Notes: generated by a model not told the origin, from the sequence alone. Shown: positions 35,484 through 45,536, counted from the stretch's first letter. The stretch is 64,000 nucleotides of DNA from Tetraselmis striata (GCA_006384855.1 VCJN01002819.1:1-64000); one strand, 5' to 3'. Numbers and translations: made by a program.

Positions 35484-36954
35484 TACTGAATCCTACGATC
35501 TAGATGCCGAGCATGATACTGCTCGTGGCGAACATCAATCTGCTCGTGTGGAGCATCTTGATCGTGCTCCTGTTGAGCGCCATTCTGCTCCTATTGAGCA
35601 TCCATCTACGCGACCACCAGCTCGTGTTGAGCGTGGAAGAGGTAGTAGGTCAACTCTTGCTGCCTACTCTCGCGTTGATCAATCTTTGCAGTTGGGCGGC
35701 TTGACAATAGACGTTTGCACCGATGGATTCCAGGCGCTTAGTTCCTGGATACTTTGTGGTTACTCCGGTCTCTCATCCTCACTTGTTTGAGGCTCTGCAT
35801 CTTGTTGATGGCGAGAGATCATGGGGTTCTGTTCTTTAAGTTGGGCATGATGCCTTGACAAAGTACACCATTTTTTGTTCGCAACGATCTTCGGTTGCGT
35901 TCGGAATCACACATGACATACCATGCAGCGCCATTTGATGCCAGGGGCCGGGATGTGGCTCTTGAGCATGTTATCGCTGCTATTTGCCCTCTTGACATGA
36001 GATTGGGTGATATCCACTTCACATGAGCCTTTTATGAGCAACTACCGCTTTTCCTGTTGATGCGGTTCGCTAATATCGTGCTTGATGACAAATGGGACCC
36101 TTCTTCATATTCTTCTTACACTATTATCAACATGCTGATACTCCGTGATAAATAAAGAATAGCAATCCCGTCATCATCATAGGGCCACAAGCTCCTCCAG
36201 TTAAGGGTGTTTTCCCGGGTGACTTTCATGTTCAAGCCATCCGTACTTGTGGCTTATCATGATGATGACGGGATTGCCATTCTTTATGAAGGAGTATCGG
36301 TCTTTTGATAATATTGTAAAAAGAATATGAAGAAGGGTCCCATTTGTCATCAAGCACGATATTGGCGAACCGCATCAACAGGAAAATAAAGCGGTAGTTG
36401 CTCATAAAAGGCTCATGTGAAGTGGATATCACCCAATCTCATGTCAAGAGGGCAAATAGCAGCGATGACATGCTCAAGAACCGCATCCCGGCCCTTGGCA
36501 TCAAATGGCGCTACGTGGTATGTCATGTGTGATTCCGAACGCAACCGAAGATCGTTGCAAACAAAAAATGGTGTACTTTGTCAAGGCATCATGCCCAACT
36601 TGGAGAACATATACCCATGATCTATAGCCATCAACAAGATGCAGAGCCTCAAACAAGTGAGGATGAGAGACCGGAGTAACCACAAAGTATCCAGGAACTA
36701 AGCGCCTGGAATCCATCGGTGCAAACGTCTATTGTCAAGCCCAACTGCAAAGATTGATCAACGCGAGAGTAGGCATCAAGAGTTGACCTACTACCTCTTC
36801 CACGCTCAACACGAGCAGATGGTCGCGTAGATGGATGCTCAATAGGAGCAGAATGGCGCTCAACAGGAGCACGATCAAGATGCTCAACACGAGCAGGTTG
36901 ATGTTCGCCACGAGCAATATCATGCTCGGCATCTATATCATAGGATTAAGTAAC
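35484..36954. repeat. long inverted repeat, 709-base arms, 53-base loop
   Basis: The left arm 35484-36192 reappears reverse-complemented at 36246-36954, with mostly single-base differences and no large gaps by eye. Both arms carry a short frame with repeated [R]-x-E-H motifs (ARVEHLDRAPVERHSAPIEH) and a second piece (LPLFLLMRFANIVLDDKWDP), so a gag-like or captured coding piece was duplicated head to head. Transcription from the LTR would yield a self-complementary RNA. Confidence 0.88.
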
Positions 36955-37005
36955 AAATCAACATGTATCAATCAACATGTCAATCCGATCAACCATATCC
37001 TTTGA

Positions 37006-37392
37006 TTGGCAGAGAAGTCACACGAACGGATGATTGACCCCGTTATAGCCCAAGTTTTGGATTGCAAAGTTGCAACCTATCCACGGCTATATGCCCCTAG
37101 TTCCACCTTGCTTTTCAAAGTAAGGTACCGTAACTTTTTGGAAGCTGCGGATGAATGGGTTCCTTATGTTTTGGCGCAATACGCTAATATTATTCAACAA
37201 TACATGTTGACACCGAAGTTCAAAGTCCTCTTAATGACCGAGAACTATGTTAGGAACCAACACAAGTTTCCATCCCGTTTTCCGCCAGCTCCAACTTATC
37301 AGCAGTTGCTGCGCCATGTTTTCTGGCAACGTTGCAGCTTTTCTTTACATGTCACACCACCAGGTGATATTTTGGCGCAGGGAGGGATGTAA
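37006..37392 (+). pseudogene. chromodomain-like C-terminal remnant of a pol polyprotein
   Basis: An open frame running to the edge of the 3' LTR. Its middle (ILDCK-like start VLDCKVATY, then LLFKVRYRNFLEAADEWVPY and LAQYANIIQQYM) follows the order of a chromodomain as found at the C-terminus of chromoviral Ty3/gypsy integrases: a Leu/Val strand, [KR]VRY.[NG]F.EA.DEW, then a helix. No integrase core precedes it, so it is the tail of a deleted pol gene. Position next to the polypurine tract agrees with that. The assignment is by motif only; the last codons overlap the LTR start. Confidence 0.5.
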
Positions 37393-37651
37393 GGGGGTGA
37401 TAATACCCTGAGTAAAACCTAGCAATCTTGATGTACTAGTGACCCAGGTACACAAAATATTCTGGAAACTGCTGATGCGGCTACTGACGACATCAGCTGC
37501 CGCTCGGTATTTATATATATATATTCACCTGCGCAGCACACCACTTCTTGCAATTCAGTTCTCACAATCTCTCAACCAACCAGATTCTTTACGACTCCGA
37601 AGACCCGTTCTTTCGCAGCGAGACCCTATTCTCAACAGGCGTCCCGTCACA
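37388..37651 (+). repeat. 3' long terminal repeat
   Basis: 264 bases paired with the 5' LTR, running TGTAAGGGG to GTCACA, preceded directly by a polypurine tract and followed by the target duplication CATCA. Confidence 0.9.
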
Positions 37652-37963
37652 CATCATGAGGCACCGGTACATGTATAGGGTACCTGTTACTTACGGCCCC
37701 GTGGGGCACCGGGGCAGCGATCTAACACGCCGGTATGACAAAGGGTATTCTATCTACCCCGCCCTGCTACTATCTTGCTCCTGGTATTACTGAATCCATC
37801 CGGGTCCTGACTCCGGATGACCAGGCGGCTAGCAAGCCTGACGACATCGTCCGATGATAGTCGCTGGATCTCGATAATCGTAAGGATTACTGGTACCCGT
37901 AATCCATCAATTTCAATTAACCATTCACTACCGCGGTACCGCCAACCCAGATCCAGTCGCGCG

Positions 37964-37996
37964 AATAACCGCCAAGCCAGATCCAGTAGTGTGCAT
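37964..37996 (+). repeat. 33-base flanking direct repeat, left copy
   Basis: AATAACCGCCAAGCC ... GTAGTGTGCAT, identical to 42970-43002 on the far side of the DIRS-type element. Just upstream a related piece (CGCGAATAACCGCC preceded by CAGATCCAGTCG) suggests the target was already repetitive. Confidence 0.85.
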
Positions 37997-38132
37997 TTAT
38001 TTATGTAAATTTACCCAAGGAGGCACTGTTTGCCAAAGAATGTCAGCTCGCTTACATCAAAGGCTAAGACAAGAACCACAGGCTTGGCCTGGGTGTCTCC
38101 TAGCGCAAAAAGATGGTTGAGGGTGGGTGGGT

Positions 38133-38390
38133 GCGCGAGCCGGTTGAGGCGAGCGCAAAGCAAAGAGTGCATGTGCCCGAGGGTGGATCCCTCAGGTTGT
38201 AGTGCTGGTGCGGGCCGGCAGGCCTTAGTCCGTGCGCCGACCTCGAGGGTCGTGCGCAGTACAACATAGCTAATGTACTATAAACCTCTAGATGACTACA
38301 TCTGACCTTAGTCCGTGCGCCGACCTCGAGGGTCGTGCGCAGTACAACATAGCTAATGTACTATAAACCTCTAGATGACTACATCTGACC
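38133..38390 (-). repeat. split direct repeat A, second copy, with tandem 83-base duplication
   Basis: 38133-38307 matches 42779-42953 with only scattered differences. Its last 83 bases (TTAGTCCGTGCGCCGACC ... CATCTGACC, 38225-38307) are repeated in tandem at 38308-38390. The unit contains a small GC-rich palindrome around CGACCTCGAGGGTCG. Confidence 0.88.
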
Positions 38391-38448
38391 ATTTACCCAA
38401 GGAGGCACTGTTTGCCAGAGACGAAAGCCAAAGGCTAGCACAGGAAGC

Positions 38449-39639
38449 TTAGGCCGGCGGCAAGACGGGGACGAGCCAACCGAAGAACCTCCAGGCCGCA
38501 GGAGTCGGGCGCATGGTCGGGTCGATGTACTTCCCGGTGACCACCTCGCTGTTCTTCGACCAATCGCCCATGTGTTTGATGGCCGGCAAGGGGACGCCGA
38601 CGCAGCTTGCTGCGGAAGCGGCACCCTTGCGTAAACTGTGCGATGTCCACTTGAAACCGGTGGGAGGTCGGGCGCCTGCCGCCAGGTAGGCTTCCCGCAA
38701 CCACTCGGTAAGAGTGGCTGAAACCGACCAAGTGGCGGAAGACTCCAGCGGGGAGATGCTCCAGAACTTGGGCGGCGGGCTGGCGCCGTAGAAACGGCGG
38801 CAGTAGGCGTCGCGACTGACGGTGTACCAGTCCAGCAGGTCAGCGAAGTCCGGAACGGCGGCGATGGGCAGATTTATCAGGGGCTTAGCGGAAACCCTCG
38901 TACGCTGGTCGCCTTTCTGCTTGCGGACGTACAGTAGAATGCTTCCGGACGGCCGGTCGACCACTAAATCACCGGTCTCGCAGCTAATGCCGGACTCCGC
39001 GCGGCACAGGAAGACGTACGCCGTAATCGTCGCGAGCGCGGCTCTGAAAGCGCGGATGTCCGCAATATTAGCGGGTTCCCACACCAATGTCTGCCGAAAT
39101 TCAATCGCGGTGTTTAGGATGTCAGCCGCAACGGGCGCAGGCAGGGCGACGCGGACGTCTTCCGCCGCAAGACGCTCCTGCTGGATGGCCAGGCCGCGGC
39201 GCGCGTCGGCCACCATTTCGCCGAGGGCGATAGGCTGGCGCTGATGGTCGCGGAAGTACTTGTTGATCGACGAGTAGTACTGTTGAAGGGACTCCGCGCC
39301 GACGGTACCTTGCATGCCCAGCCAGGCAGTGTAGCGGACGATCGTGCTGGTAGTAGCCTGCAGCGGGCGTACGCCCTCCTGCTCGCAGAAAGTAGCGAAA
39401 GAGCGCATGCCGCTGTCGTAGTTGCGGTAGGTGCCGGCCGCCAGCGAACCCGTAAGCAACCCGAGCGCCGCTTGACCAACGTCGTCGGCCCCCAACAAAG
39501 ACCGTAGCTCGGCCGCCATTGATGCCGACCAGGGCGCCTCAGAGCCGGAGCGCACCGCAAGCCGGTAGCGCGCGCGTCGAGTGTGGGACAGGCGGCCCGG
39601 GTACTGCACACTGTACTGCAGCGACGGCTGCACGGCCAT
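38449..39639 (-). CDS. tyrosine recombinase of the DIRS-type element
   Basis: 396 residues from the Met at 39639; the open frame extends farther upstream but there it overlaps the RT gene in another frame, so that part is not used. The N-terminal half has the helical SAM-like domain (GTYRNYDSGMRSFATFCEQEG ... VRYTAWLGMQG). The catalytic half carries an Arg in CRAESGISCETGDL, HSLRKGAASAA (His-x2-Arg), HMGDW and the nucleophile Tyr in GKYIDPT, the R-H-R-Y set of phage-integrase-type recombinases. By family it would join the cDNA circle to the chromosome without making target-site duplications. It starts nine bases beyond the RT stop, so the two are probably made from one RNA by reinitiation or by leaky stop. 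It appears intact. Confidence 0.9.
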   Translation of the reverse strand: MAVQPSLQYSVQYPGRLSHTRRARYRLAVRSGSEAPWSASMAAELRSLLGADDVGQAALGLLTGSLAAGTYRNYDSGMRSFATFCEQEGVRPLQATTSTIVRYTAWLGMQGTVGAESLQQYYSSINKYFRDHQRQPIALGEMVADARRGLAIQQERLAAEDVRVALPAPVAADILNTAIEFRQTLVWEPANIADIRAFRAALATITAYVFLCRAESGISCETGDLVVDRPSGSILLYVRKQKGDQRTRVSAKPLINLPIAAVPDFADLLDWYTVSRDAYCRRFYGASPPPKFWSISPLESSATWSVSATLTEWLREAYLAAGARPPTGFKWTSHSLRKGAASAASCVGVPLPAIKHMGDWSKNSEVVTGKYIDPTMRPTPAAWRFFGWLVPVLPPA

Positions 39640-39647
39640 AGCCCGGC

Positions 39648-41646
39648 CTAGCGACCCACGGCGGAGGTGCAGCCATGCCGGCGTGGCAGCCGAAAGGCCA
39701 CGACGCTCCAGCCGGGCAGTCCGACCCCCGCGCGCGTTCCCCGCCGCCCAGGAAAAAAGAGGTCGCGGGTAGGCGGGTAGACAATCGTCTCGGTGGCGAG
39801 GTCTTGCAGCAGCTGGTACCAACGCCGTCCTGGCCTGTGCGGTGCGATGACCGTGGCTGCCGCGCCCGACTGGCGCAGTTTGTCCGCCAAATCGTCCAAC
39901 AATCCCCACGGGGGATTGCAATAATTGTGTTCCCTGCGCCAGAACTCGTCCGGCAAATGGAGAGAATCTACCGCTTCGCACTGCGGGTCGCGCCAACGGG
40001 AATTGTACCGTGGAAGTTGCGTATTTTCCATCGACGCAAATCTGTCGACGGTGTGCGGACCCCACAAGCGCTGCAGGTATGCGAATATCCGCGGATTGAG
40101 CTGCCAGTCGGAGTCGTCCAGCTCCCTGCTGAGTCGGTCCGCCCAAACGTTGGCTGCAGACTGGATGTACCGGGGCCTGATGGAGATGTCGTGGATATCC
40201 AGGAGGTGCCACAGCTTGCGGAGCTCCTCCATCATGACGGGCGACCGAGAGGTAAGGTTGGTCAGCGCCGCCACTACGGCCGTGTTGTCCTCGTGCAGTA
40301 AGACGCGCCGTCCTCGGAGCTGTGGCAGAAACGATTCGACCGCGTGACGTACCGCGCGAAGCTCCTTCCACGTGATGTGATGCGAGCGGTCGTCCTCGTA
40401 CCAGAAGCCGCGCGCCTGGTAAGCGCTGTTGTTGTTCAGCACAGCCCCCCATCCGTACGAGCTGGAGTCCGCGTGCAGATATGCGGTCTCCACAGGCTTG
40501 TACATAGAGCGACCGTTGTGCTGTGCAGGTACCTGGGTCCACCACTCTAGGTCGCGGCGCAGCTGGTTTGTCATCTTGACGCGTCCGCCCCAGCCCTGCC
40601 GGGTCGCGAGGACGCAGTGCAGCTCTCGCAAAAAGAAACGGGCTGGCGTAATTGCCAAGTACAGGAACTGCGCCTTGCCCGCAAAAGACGCCAGCTGCCG
40701 AGCTGGGCGCCAGCGCTTGTTGGAGGCTGCGCGGCCAAGGAGCGAACGGGCGGCCTTGGCCAGCGCGATGAGCTTCTCCTCGGGGGCGCGGAACTCGCCG
40801 CGCTTCAGGTCGATGATCAGGCCCAGGTGAGGGCCGACCTGGGTGGGCTCCCAGACTCCCTTGTTGGGGTTGCGCAGCAGGCCCAGGCGGTCCAGCAAGG
40901 TGCCTAACCGGACGCGTAGCTCCAGGGCTGCCTCGCGGGAGTCCGCGAGGAAAAGGAAGTCGTCCATATAGGGTAGGAGCCGCTCGCCCCGCCAGCGAGT
41001 GTTGCGCAGGAAACGGCGAGTAGGCTTGGACGGGGCCGTGCGAGGCAACGTTGGGTCGCGCCGTTTCAGGGGCGTCCGCAGGTAGTCCGTAAAGGCCGCC
41101 GTCAACTTGCAGAAGTAGTACGACGAGCCTGTCCAACCCATCGGTAGGCATGCAAGTCGCCACAGCTCCCCTCGGTAGTTCACGGTAAAGAAGTCGCGGT
41201 CTTCCTCCCGAATCCCAAGGGCGTAGTAGCCATCGGCCAGGTCCATCGACACGAACCAATCTCCCGCGCGCGCCAGGTGCCGCAGGTGCTTGAGCGTTTC
41301 GTAGGACATCGTGAAAGTCTTGCACCACTTGTTGAGCTCCCGTAGGTCGATGATGAGGCGCCACTTGTTGGTGCCGGGCTTGGGGACTAGAAACATTCTG
41401 GATACCCACTTGTTGCAGTGTCCTCGCTCCCATGCGCCAATCGCCTCGAAGCGGGGCAGTTCTGTAGCCATGAAGTCCAGTTGTGCCTGAGTGGCGTCGC
41501 GCATAGAGACGCCGTGGTTGTAGGGATGAGGGCGTCGCCCGTTCTTGAAGCGTATCCGGACCCCCTGGCGGATCCAACTCAAGACTTGTCCGCTCGCGCC
41601 GATGTTTTCCCAGTCGCGCCATCTTCTCCGCACGCGGTGTCGCATG
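39648..41646 (-). CDS. reverse transcriptase-RNase H of the DIRS-type element
   Basis: About 666 residues from the Met at 41646 (MRHRVRRRWRDWENIGA); the frame is open to 42191 but that part is antisense-like shadow over the gag gene. RT blocks in order: WVSRMFLVPKPGTNKWRLI, IDLRELNKW, SMDLADGYYAL, CLPMGWTGSSYYFCKL and the active site PYMDDFLFLAD (YMDD). RNase H follows: HADSSSYGWGAVL, ITWKELRAV, HEDNTAVVAAL and YIQSAANVWADRLSR. A DIRS-type methyltransferase-like tail is not evident, but VDRFASMENTQLPRYNSRW and YCNPPWGLLDDL match the C-terminal domain usually following RNase H in these elements. No stop or frameshift is seen. It copies the element RNA into DNA. Confidence 0.93.
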
Positions 41647-41691
41647 TATAGGGAGGTAGGCGTACAGGAGTCGGCGCGGCGGGCCACACCG

Positions 41692-42748
41692 TCACTTGGT
41701 GACCTTGGCCTTGGCCTTGTCGGACGCTGCGGCTGTCGCTGCGGCCTTCCGCGCCGCAGCGGCTTGCTCGCGTTGCTTGCGCCTCTCGGCGGACTCTGCG
41801 GTGGCGGGCTTGTCGGGGGTAACCTTGGCGAACGCGGCCGCGGCACGGGCCTTGCCCGCTGCGGAAAGGCTGATCTCGAGGGTCTTGTCGTCGAACGCTC
41901 GGCGGAGTTGGTCGAGTTGCCTGGACACGGCGATGCGACGCGGGGTGCAGAACTTTGCGTGGGCGAGCTCGGCGAAAACACGGTCCGCCTCTGTAGCCGT
42001 TGGGCCATTCTTGGCGAGCTGGAGGTAGCCCAACCGGGAACGGGTGGCCTCCTCCGTCGCCAAGTGGGTGCGGTAGCAGGCGCGGAGCTCGGCAAGGGCC
42101 GCAGCCTTGCTTGCTGGCGTATCAGACTCGGCCGAAAGCGATTCCAGAGCGCCGCGCATCGCCTCGTTGGCGCAGCTACTGAAGAAGGCATAGCAGCCTA
42201 GGTGCAGGTATTCGTCGTACGCTGCCTGACTCCGCTTATCCGCGAGGGCGCGGGCGGTGTCGTCGGTCAGGGTCCACAAGCGGGGCTCGTCGACGTCGCG
42301 CGGGGGGCGCTCCAGACCGGGGGGGATGACTCGGCCGTAGTAGGCAAAGTCGACGTACTCGAGCTCGTCGTCGGGTGCGTCTAGCTCAGCAGGAAGGGGC
42401 TCTTGCGCTCCTTGCTCACCACCCTCGGGCGCAGGCGTGCCCGCGGGGTTGGCTGGCTGGGTACCTTCGGGAGGAAGCGGGTTAGTGGGGGGGGGCGAGT
42501 CGAGCGAGCAAGGCAGCCGTAGCAGCCTCAAACTGCCCGGCCAGCCGCTTCTCCAGGGCTTCCGCTTGGGCCGTCAGGCGTTTCTCCAATTCTGCGACAG
42601 ATGCCGCCGTGGCGCCGCCCGGGGCGTCGTCCACTGAGGCGTCTTCCGGTACAGGGCGGGGGGGCATCCTGCTGTCGCGGGGTGGGGAAGGTGTAGCGTC
42701 TCGGGAGGCTGAGGCTCGGGTCCGAGTCGGCATAGAGTAAGCTGACAC
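41692..42748 (-). pseudogene. gag-like protein of the DIRS-type element, frameshifted
   Basis: Two overlapping minus-strand frames make one protein. The first, 42748-42482, gives about 85 residues including a heptad-like helix (ELEKRLTAQAEALEKRLAGQ, a likely coiled coil). It stops just past a run of eight G bases at about 42487-42494. The second, open from about 42531 to 41692, continues with a Pro-rich linker, an acidic block (AELDAPDDELEYVDFAYYG), helical segments and an Ala/Lys-rich basic tail (AERRKQREQAAAARKAAATA), suiting nucleic-acid binding. A one-base change in the G run would join them. This may be an assembly error at the homopolymer, a real mutation, or frameshifting; I cannot tell which. 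Role by position: particle-forming protein. Confidence 0.75.
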
Positions 42749-42778
42749 TCTGCTCGACTGCTAGAGTCGAGACTGCTT

Positions 42779-42953
42779 GCGCGAGCCGGTTGAGGCGAAC
42801 GCAAAGCAGAGAGTGCCTGTGCCCGAGGGTGGATCCCTCAGGTCGTAGTGCTGGTGCGGGCCGGCAGGCCTTAGTCCGTGCGCCGACCTCGAGGGTCGTG
42901 CGCAGTACAACATAGCTAATGTACTGTAAACCTCTAGATGACTACATCTGACC
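42779..42953 (-). repeat. split direct repeat A, first copy
   Basis: 175 bases at the 5' side of the element genes, matching 38133-38307 (AGCCGGTTGAGGCG ... CATCTGACC). The two differ at only a few positions, which suggests recent retrotransposition. Confidence 0.88.
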
Positions 42954-42969
42954 ATATATAATTAATATA

Positions 42970-43002
42970 AATAACCGCCAAGCCAGATCCAGTAGTGTGC
43001 AT
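42970..43002 (+). repeat. 33-base flanking direct repeat, right copy
   Basis: Identical to 37964-37996. It lies 16 bases beyond the element's repeat A. Tyrosine-recombinase elements normally make no target duplication, so this is either part of a longer terminal structure or pre-existing repetition. Confidence 0.85.
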
Positions 43003-43305
43003 CGCGTCGGTCGTCCCGTAGTCGTCCACTGGAATTAGCCTGCCGCGCGCATCACGCGCGGAAAAACGCCGCCGCCCGCCAGCACCTACACCCGCCCGCC
43101 GGTCGAGCATGATAATTCTTACTTCGTAGTCGCAGCCACTACAGGCAGACCGGGAACACCCCCCCCCCCCCCCCCCCCCCCCCCCCGCCTAGTGCAGGCA
43201 CCACCTTAATTGCGCTGCTCATCCACGCCCGGATATATCGACGTCAAACTCGGACCTTGGCAGCGGGGTGGCGTAGCTGGCGGGGGACACTCAGGGAAGC
43301 GAAAG

Positions 43306-44030
43306 ATGGAGCGCGCAAGCGCGCTGACGCGCGCCTTCGCGAAGCGCTCCCGGCGGGGCCTCTTTGCCGGCAAGCAGCCTCACTTCGGGGACCAGATCAG
43401 CGAGGACGGCAAGAATCGGTGCGTGCCTGCCCTCCTCGGCTGTTGTCATGGCGCCGTGTGTGGAATGTGGCGCTCGCTTGGCAGCCGGGAGTGGAGGGAT
43501 CAGGCCGAGCCACTGATGGAGCTAGCGGCCCTTCAAAAACCCTATTCTCAGACCCTAGACTTCAGCTGTGCCAGGCACACGCTTGTGGTCCCTCCCCACG
43601 TTCTCACCTCCCGCGCCCGCCACGCCTGCGGGGGCGCAGGTCGCGGCGGAAGTGGAGCCCCAATGCGCAGCGGAAGCGTCTTTATAGCGAGACGCTGCAG
43701 CGGATGATCCCCTTCACGGTCACGACAGCCGCGCTTCGGTAAGTACCCCCCCCCCCCCCCCCCCCCCCCCTTGCCGTCTCCATTCCAGGTTATGAGGTGT
43801 AACGGCTTTCGCCTCGACGGCTCCCTTGCCAAGGCCGTGGACTGAGCACGGGATCTTTCCGCGCCCACAGCACAATCGACAAGATGGGCGGCTTGGACAA
43901 CTATCTGCTGAAGACGCCTGAGGAAAAGCTCGCCTCGGATGCGGGCCTCAAGTGGAAGGCTGTCATTCTGGAGGCGCGTCAGCAGTCGCCCGGCGGTATG
44001 GGCTTTGCCGCCAGCGGCACTATCTCGTAG
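43306..44030 (+). CDS. mitochondrial large-subunit ribosomal protein bL28m
   Basis: Three exons, 43306-43418, 43640-43738 and 43871-44030, all in phase: 123 residues. The sequence reads RAFAKRSRRGLFAGKQPHFGDQ, then KNRSRRKWSPNAQRKRLYSE, TVTTAALRTIDKMGGLDNYL and LASDAGLKWK, the order of L28 proteins: a basic start (R.GL..GK...G), the NRTRR.W.PN.Q loop, and in mitochondrial members a downstream helix with 'TIDK.GGLDNYLL'. That last block marks the mitochondrial rather than the plastid form. It binds 23S-type rRNA in the large subunit. The second intron holds a C run of about 25 bases directly after the donor, and the 5' flank another at about 43160-43187. The gene lies just beyond the DIRS-type element and is intact. 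Confidence 0.85.
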
Positions 44031-44858
44031 CAGGCTCGTGTGTGTAATAAGAGCTCCTAACTTCCTCACATTCTAATGGCATGGCAAGACACCCCCCCCC
44101 CCCCCCCCCCCCCCGGCCCCCTCCCCCCTTCTGGTCGAACCACGGGCCCACTTACCTGTTAGGGCGATGGGTACCGACTTGCGCATGATAAGCATTGTGG
44201 GGGAAGACCCCATCTGTCTCCGCTCGCGCGAGGATGGCAGATGGGGCATGGAAGGGGGGGCGTGGGGCAGAAACGCAATGACCATGCGCAAATCAAACAT
44301 GTGTATAATATGGTGTAACAATCAGTGACAAAATGAATACATTTTTGATCTTTGAGTTAGTTGTCTGGGAATGTTGTGGGCTTTGGTGATGAGCCTGTGA
44401 AGTACTCTGAGCGGCAAGGCCTGTTATGACAATGATATGGCACCCCAGTCGCGTTGGCACCCAAAATGGAACCTGCACAGAGTGTCTTGCCATCGCCGCA
44501 ATCATGTGCATGGCTGAAGCGTCGATAGCTCCAAGGTGCATGGATACTTGTCGATTTCCCTTATATGTGTTGTTCTAGTTGCATGTGTCAGTGGCGGCAC
44601 GAAATAACAGTAATCATGTATGTGGACAAAAGTCAATGTTGGCAGTCATGTGTGTACATGGGTACCTGTCCTGGTGCCATTGCTATTTCTGCGGCCATCG
44701 GAATGCGAGCTGGGTGCTCCTTGAGAGCCGGGCTGGCCTATGCACGCAAGTGCACCTGCTTTCCGCCCCGCCTGTCATCTGCCCCCCTACATCCCCGTCT
44801 ACACTCCGCTGCTTCACGTTCAGCCTCCTTCCCAGTTCTCTCCCTCTACTGGCTGTAG
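44031..44858. other. intergenic, no gene seen
   Basis: The 3' flanks of two convergent genes. A C run lies at about 44091-44114. I see no RNA gene or repeat beyond that. Confidence 0.4.
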
Positions 44859-45536
44859 CTACTGTGGCTGCTGCTGGATGGCGACGCCCTTCCCGGCAGC
44901 AAACGTTACGCAGTTGCGCACGTGGCTGTGTGTGGCAGGGTCGGGATAGCACCACGCCGCGTCGCGAAGCCCGGCGACATGGTACCACACCTGCTCCCCG
45001 CGCGCTCACCGCCAGCGCTTGTGCGACGGTGCAAAGTGGCGGTGGACGCAGTCCGTGATGGGAAAATAGTACCTGGGGCAGCGCCATGCGGCTGTGAGGG
45101 CCATGGTACAGGCTGAGGTAGGAGGGCATCAATTCAGTGTCATCAGTAAAACCTGGGCTGCACCTGTTGTTGGCGAGATGGACATTTGTGGACCTGGCCA
45201 CCACCTTGCCCGCCACCCGAGCAGTAAAAACAGCCCGCCCTGGGGCAGCATGGGCGGCCGGGGCGGACTCTGCATCCTTCCCGCCCTACGTGGCATGTAC
45301 AACCTCAGAGGAGGCATAGCAAAGTAGGATGTCCATGCGAGGAGACTGGCCGATGCCTGTTAGGTTGCATGTAATCAGCTGTGCATATTATGTCGCTTAC
45401 GCAGGCGAGCGACGCGGGCGTGTTGCGACGGTATGTGGCATACCTCCCAGAAGGGCGTCATCGGGTCCGGGGCGCGTTCTGCCTTGCGCCGCCGCCACTC
45501 GCCCAGGGGCGCATGCCGATCCTGGCTGGAGCGCAT
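44859..45536 (-). CDS. DUF427-domain protein with an in-frame TGA
   Basis: Three exons, 45536-45444, 45285-45164 and 45072-44859, in consistent phase, about 142 codons. DUF427 features in order: TPFWE before the domain, AVFTARVAGKVVARSTNVHL (the VVF.GEVVADS strand pair), RYYFPITDC (YYFP..D), PSHKRW, VWYHVAGLRDAAWCYPDP (the AAW.YPDP hallmark) and VRNCVTFAAGKGVAI. The third exon carries TGA at 45008-45006, between KRWR and ARGEQVWYHV, in the exact frame of both sides, near where relatives usually have the C..KG turn. Splicing it out would need a 19-base intron that shifts the frame. So it is a nonsense mutation, a sequence error or something odder. The function of DUF427 proteins is not established. 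Intron-exon structure is otherwise good. Confidence 0.72.

Larger units (their letters stand above)
33848..37656 (+). mobile_element. LTR retrotransposon, deleted Ty3/gypsy-like copy
   Basis: Two direct LTRs of 264 bases at 33853-34116 and 37388-37651 begin TGTAAGGGG and end GTCACA (right) or GTCATA (left). They are flanked by a 5-bp target duplication, CATCA, at 33848-33852 and 37652-37656. A polypurine tract (AGGGAGGGA) abuts the 3' LTR, and TGGTGCTTCTACCC just inside the 5' LTR is a candidate primer-binding site; the priming tRNA is not identified. The 3.27-kb interior has no RT, protease or RNase H. It keeps a basic gag-like fragment near 35158-35360, a 709-base inverted repeat and a chromodomain-like tail ORF. 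LTRs differ at a fair number of positions, so insertion is not recent. It is best called a non-autonomous derivative. Confidence 0.88.
38009..42953 (-). mobile_element. DIRS/PAT-like tyrosine-recombinase retrotransposon
   Basis: Read on the minus strand, the element has gag-like, RT-RNase H and tyrosine-recombinase genes bounded by split direct repeats. Repeat A lies at 42953-42779, before the genes. Repeat B lies at 38391-38445 after them, then A again at 38307-38133 with an extra tandem 83-base piece at 38308-38390, then B again at 38009 to about 38100. This A-genes-B-A-B order is the diagnostic architecture of PAT-like elements (such as kangaroo of Volvox and TOC elements of Chlamydomonas) and fits replication through a circular intermediate joined by recombinase instead of integrase. 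RT and recombinase frames are intact; gag is shifted at a G run. It is probably a young insertion. Confidence 0.92.

Noticed and set aside
33848-37656. Full-length autonomous LTR element
   Set aside because: The 3.27-kb interior has no RT, protease, integrase core or RNase H motif in any frame.
45006-45008. TGA as selenocysteine in the DUF427 gene
   Set aside because: No SECIS-like structure could be identified by eye, and I know of no selenoprotein in this family; simpler causes are likelier.
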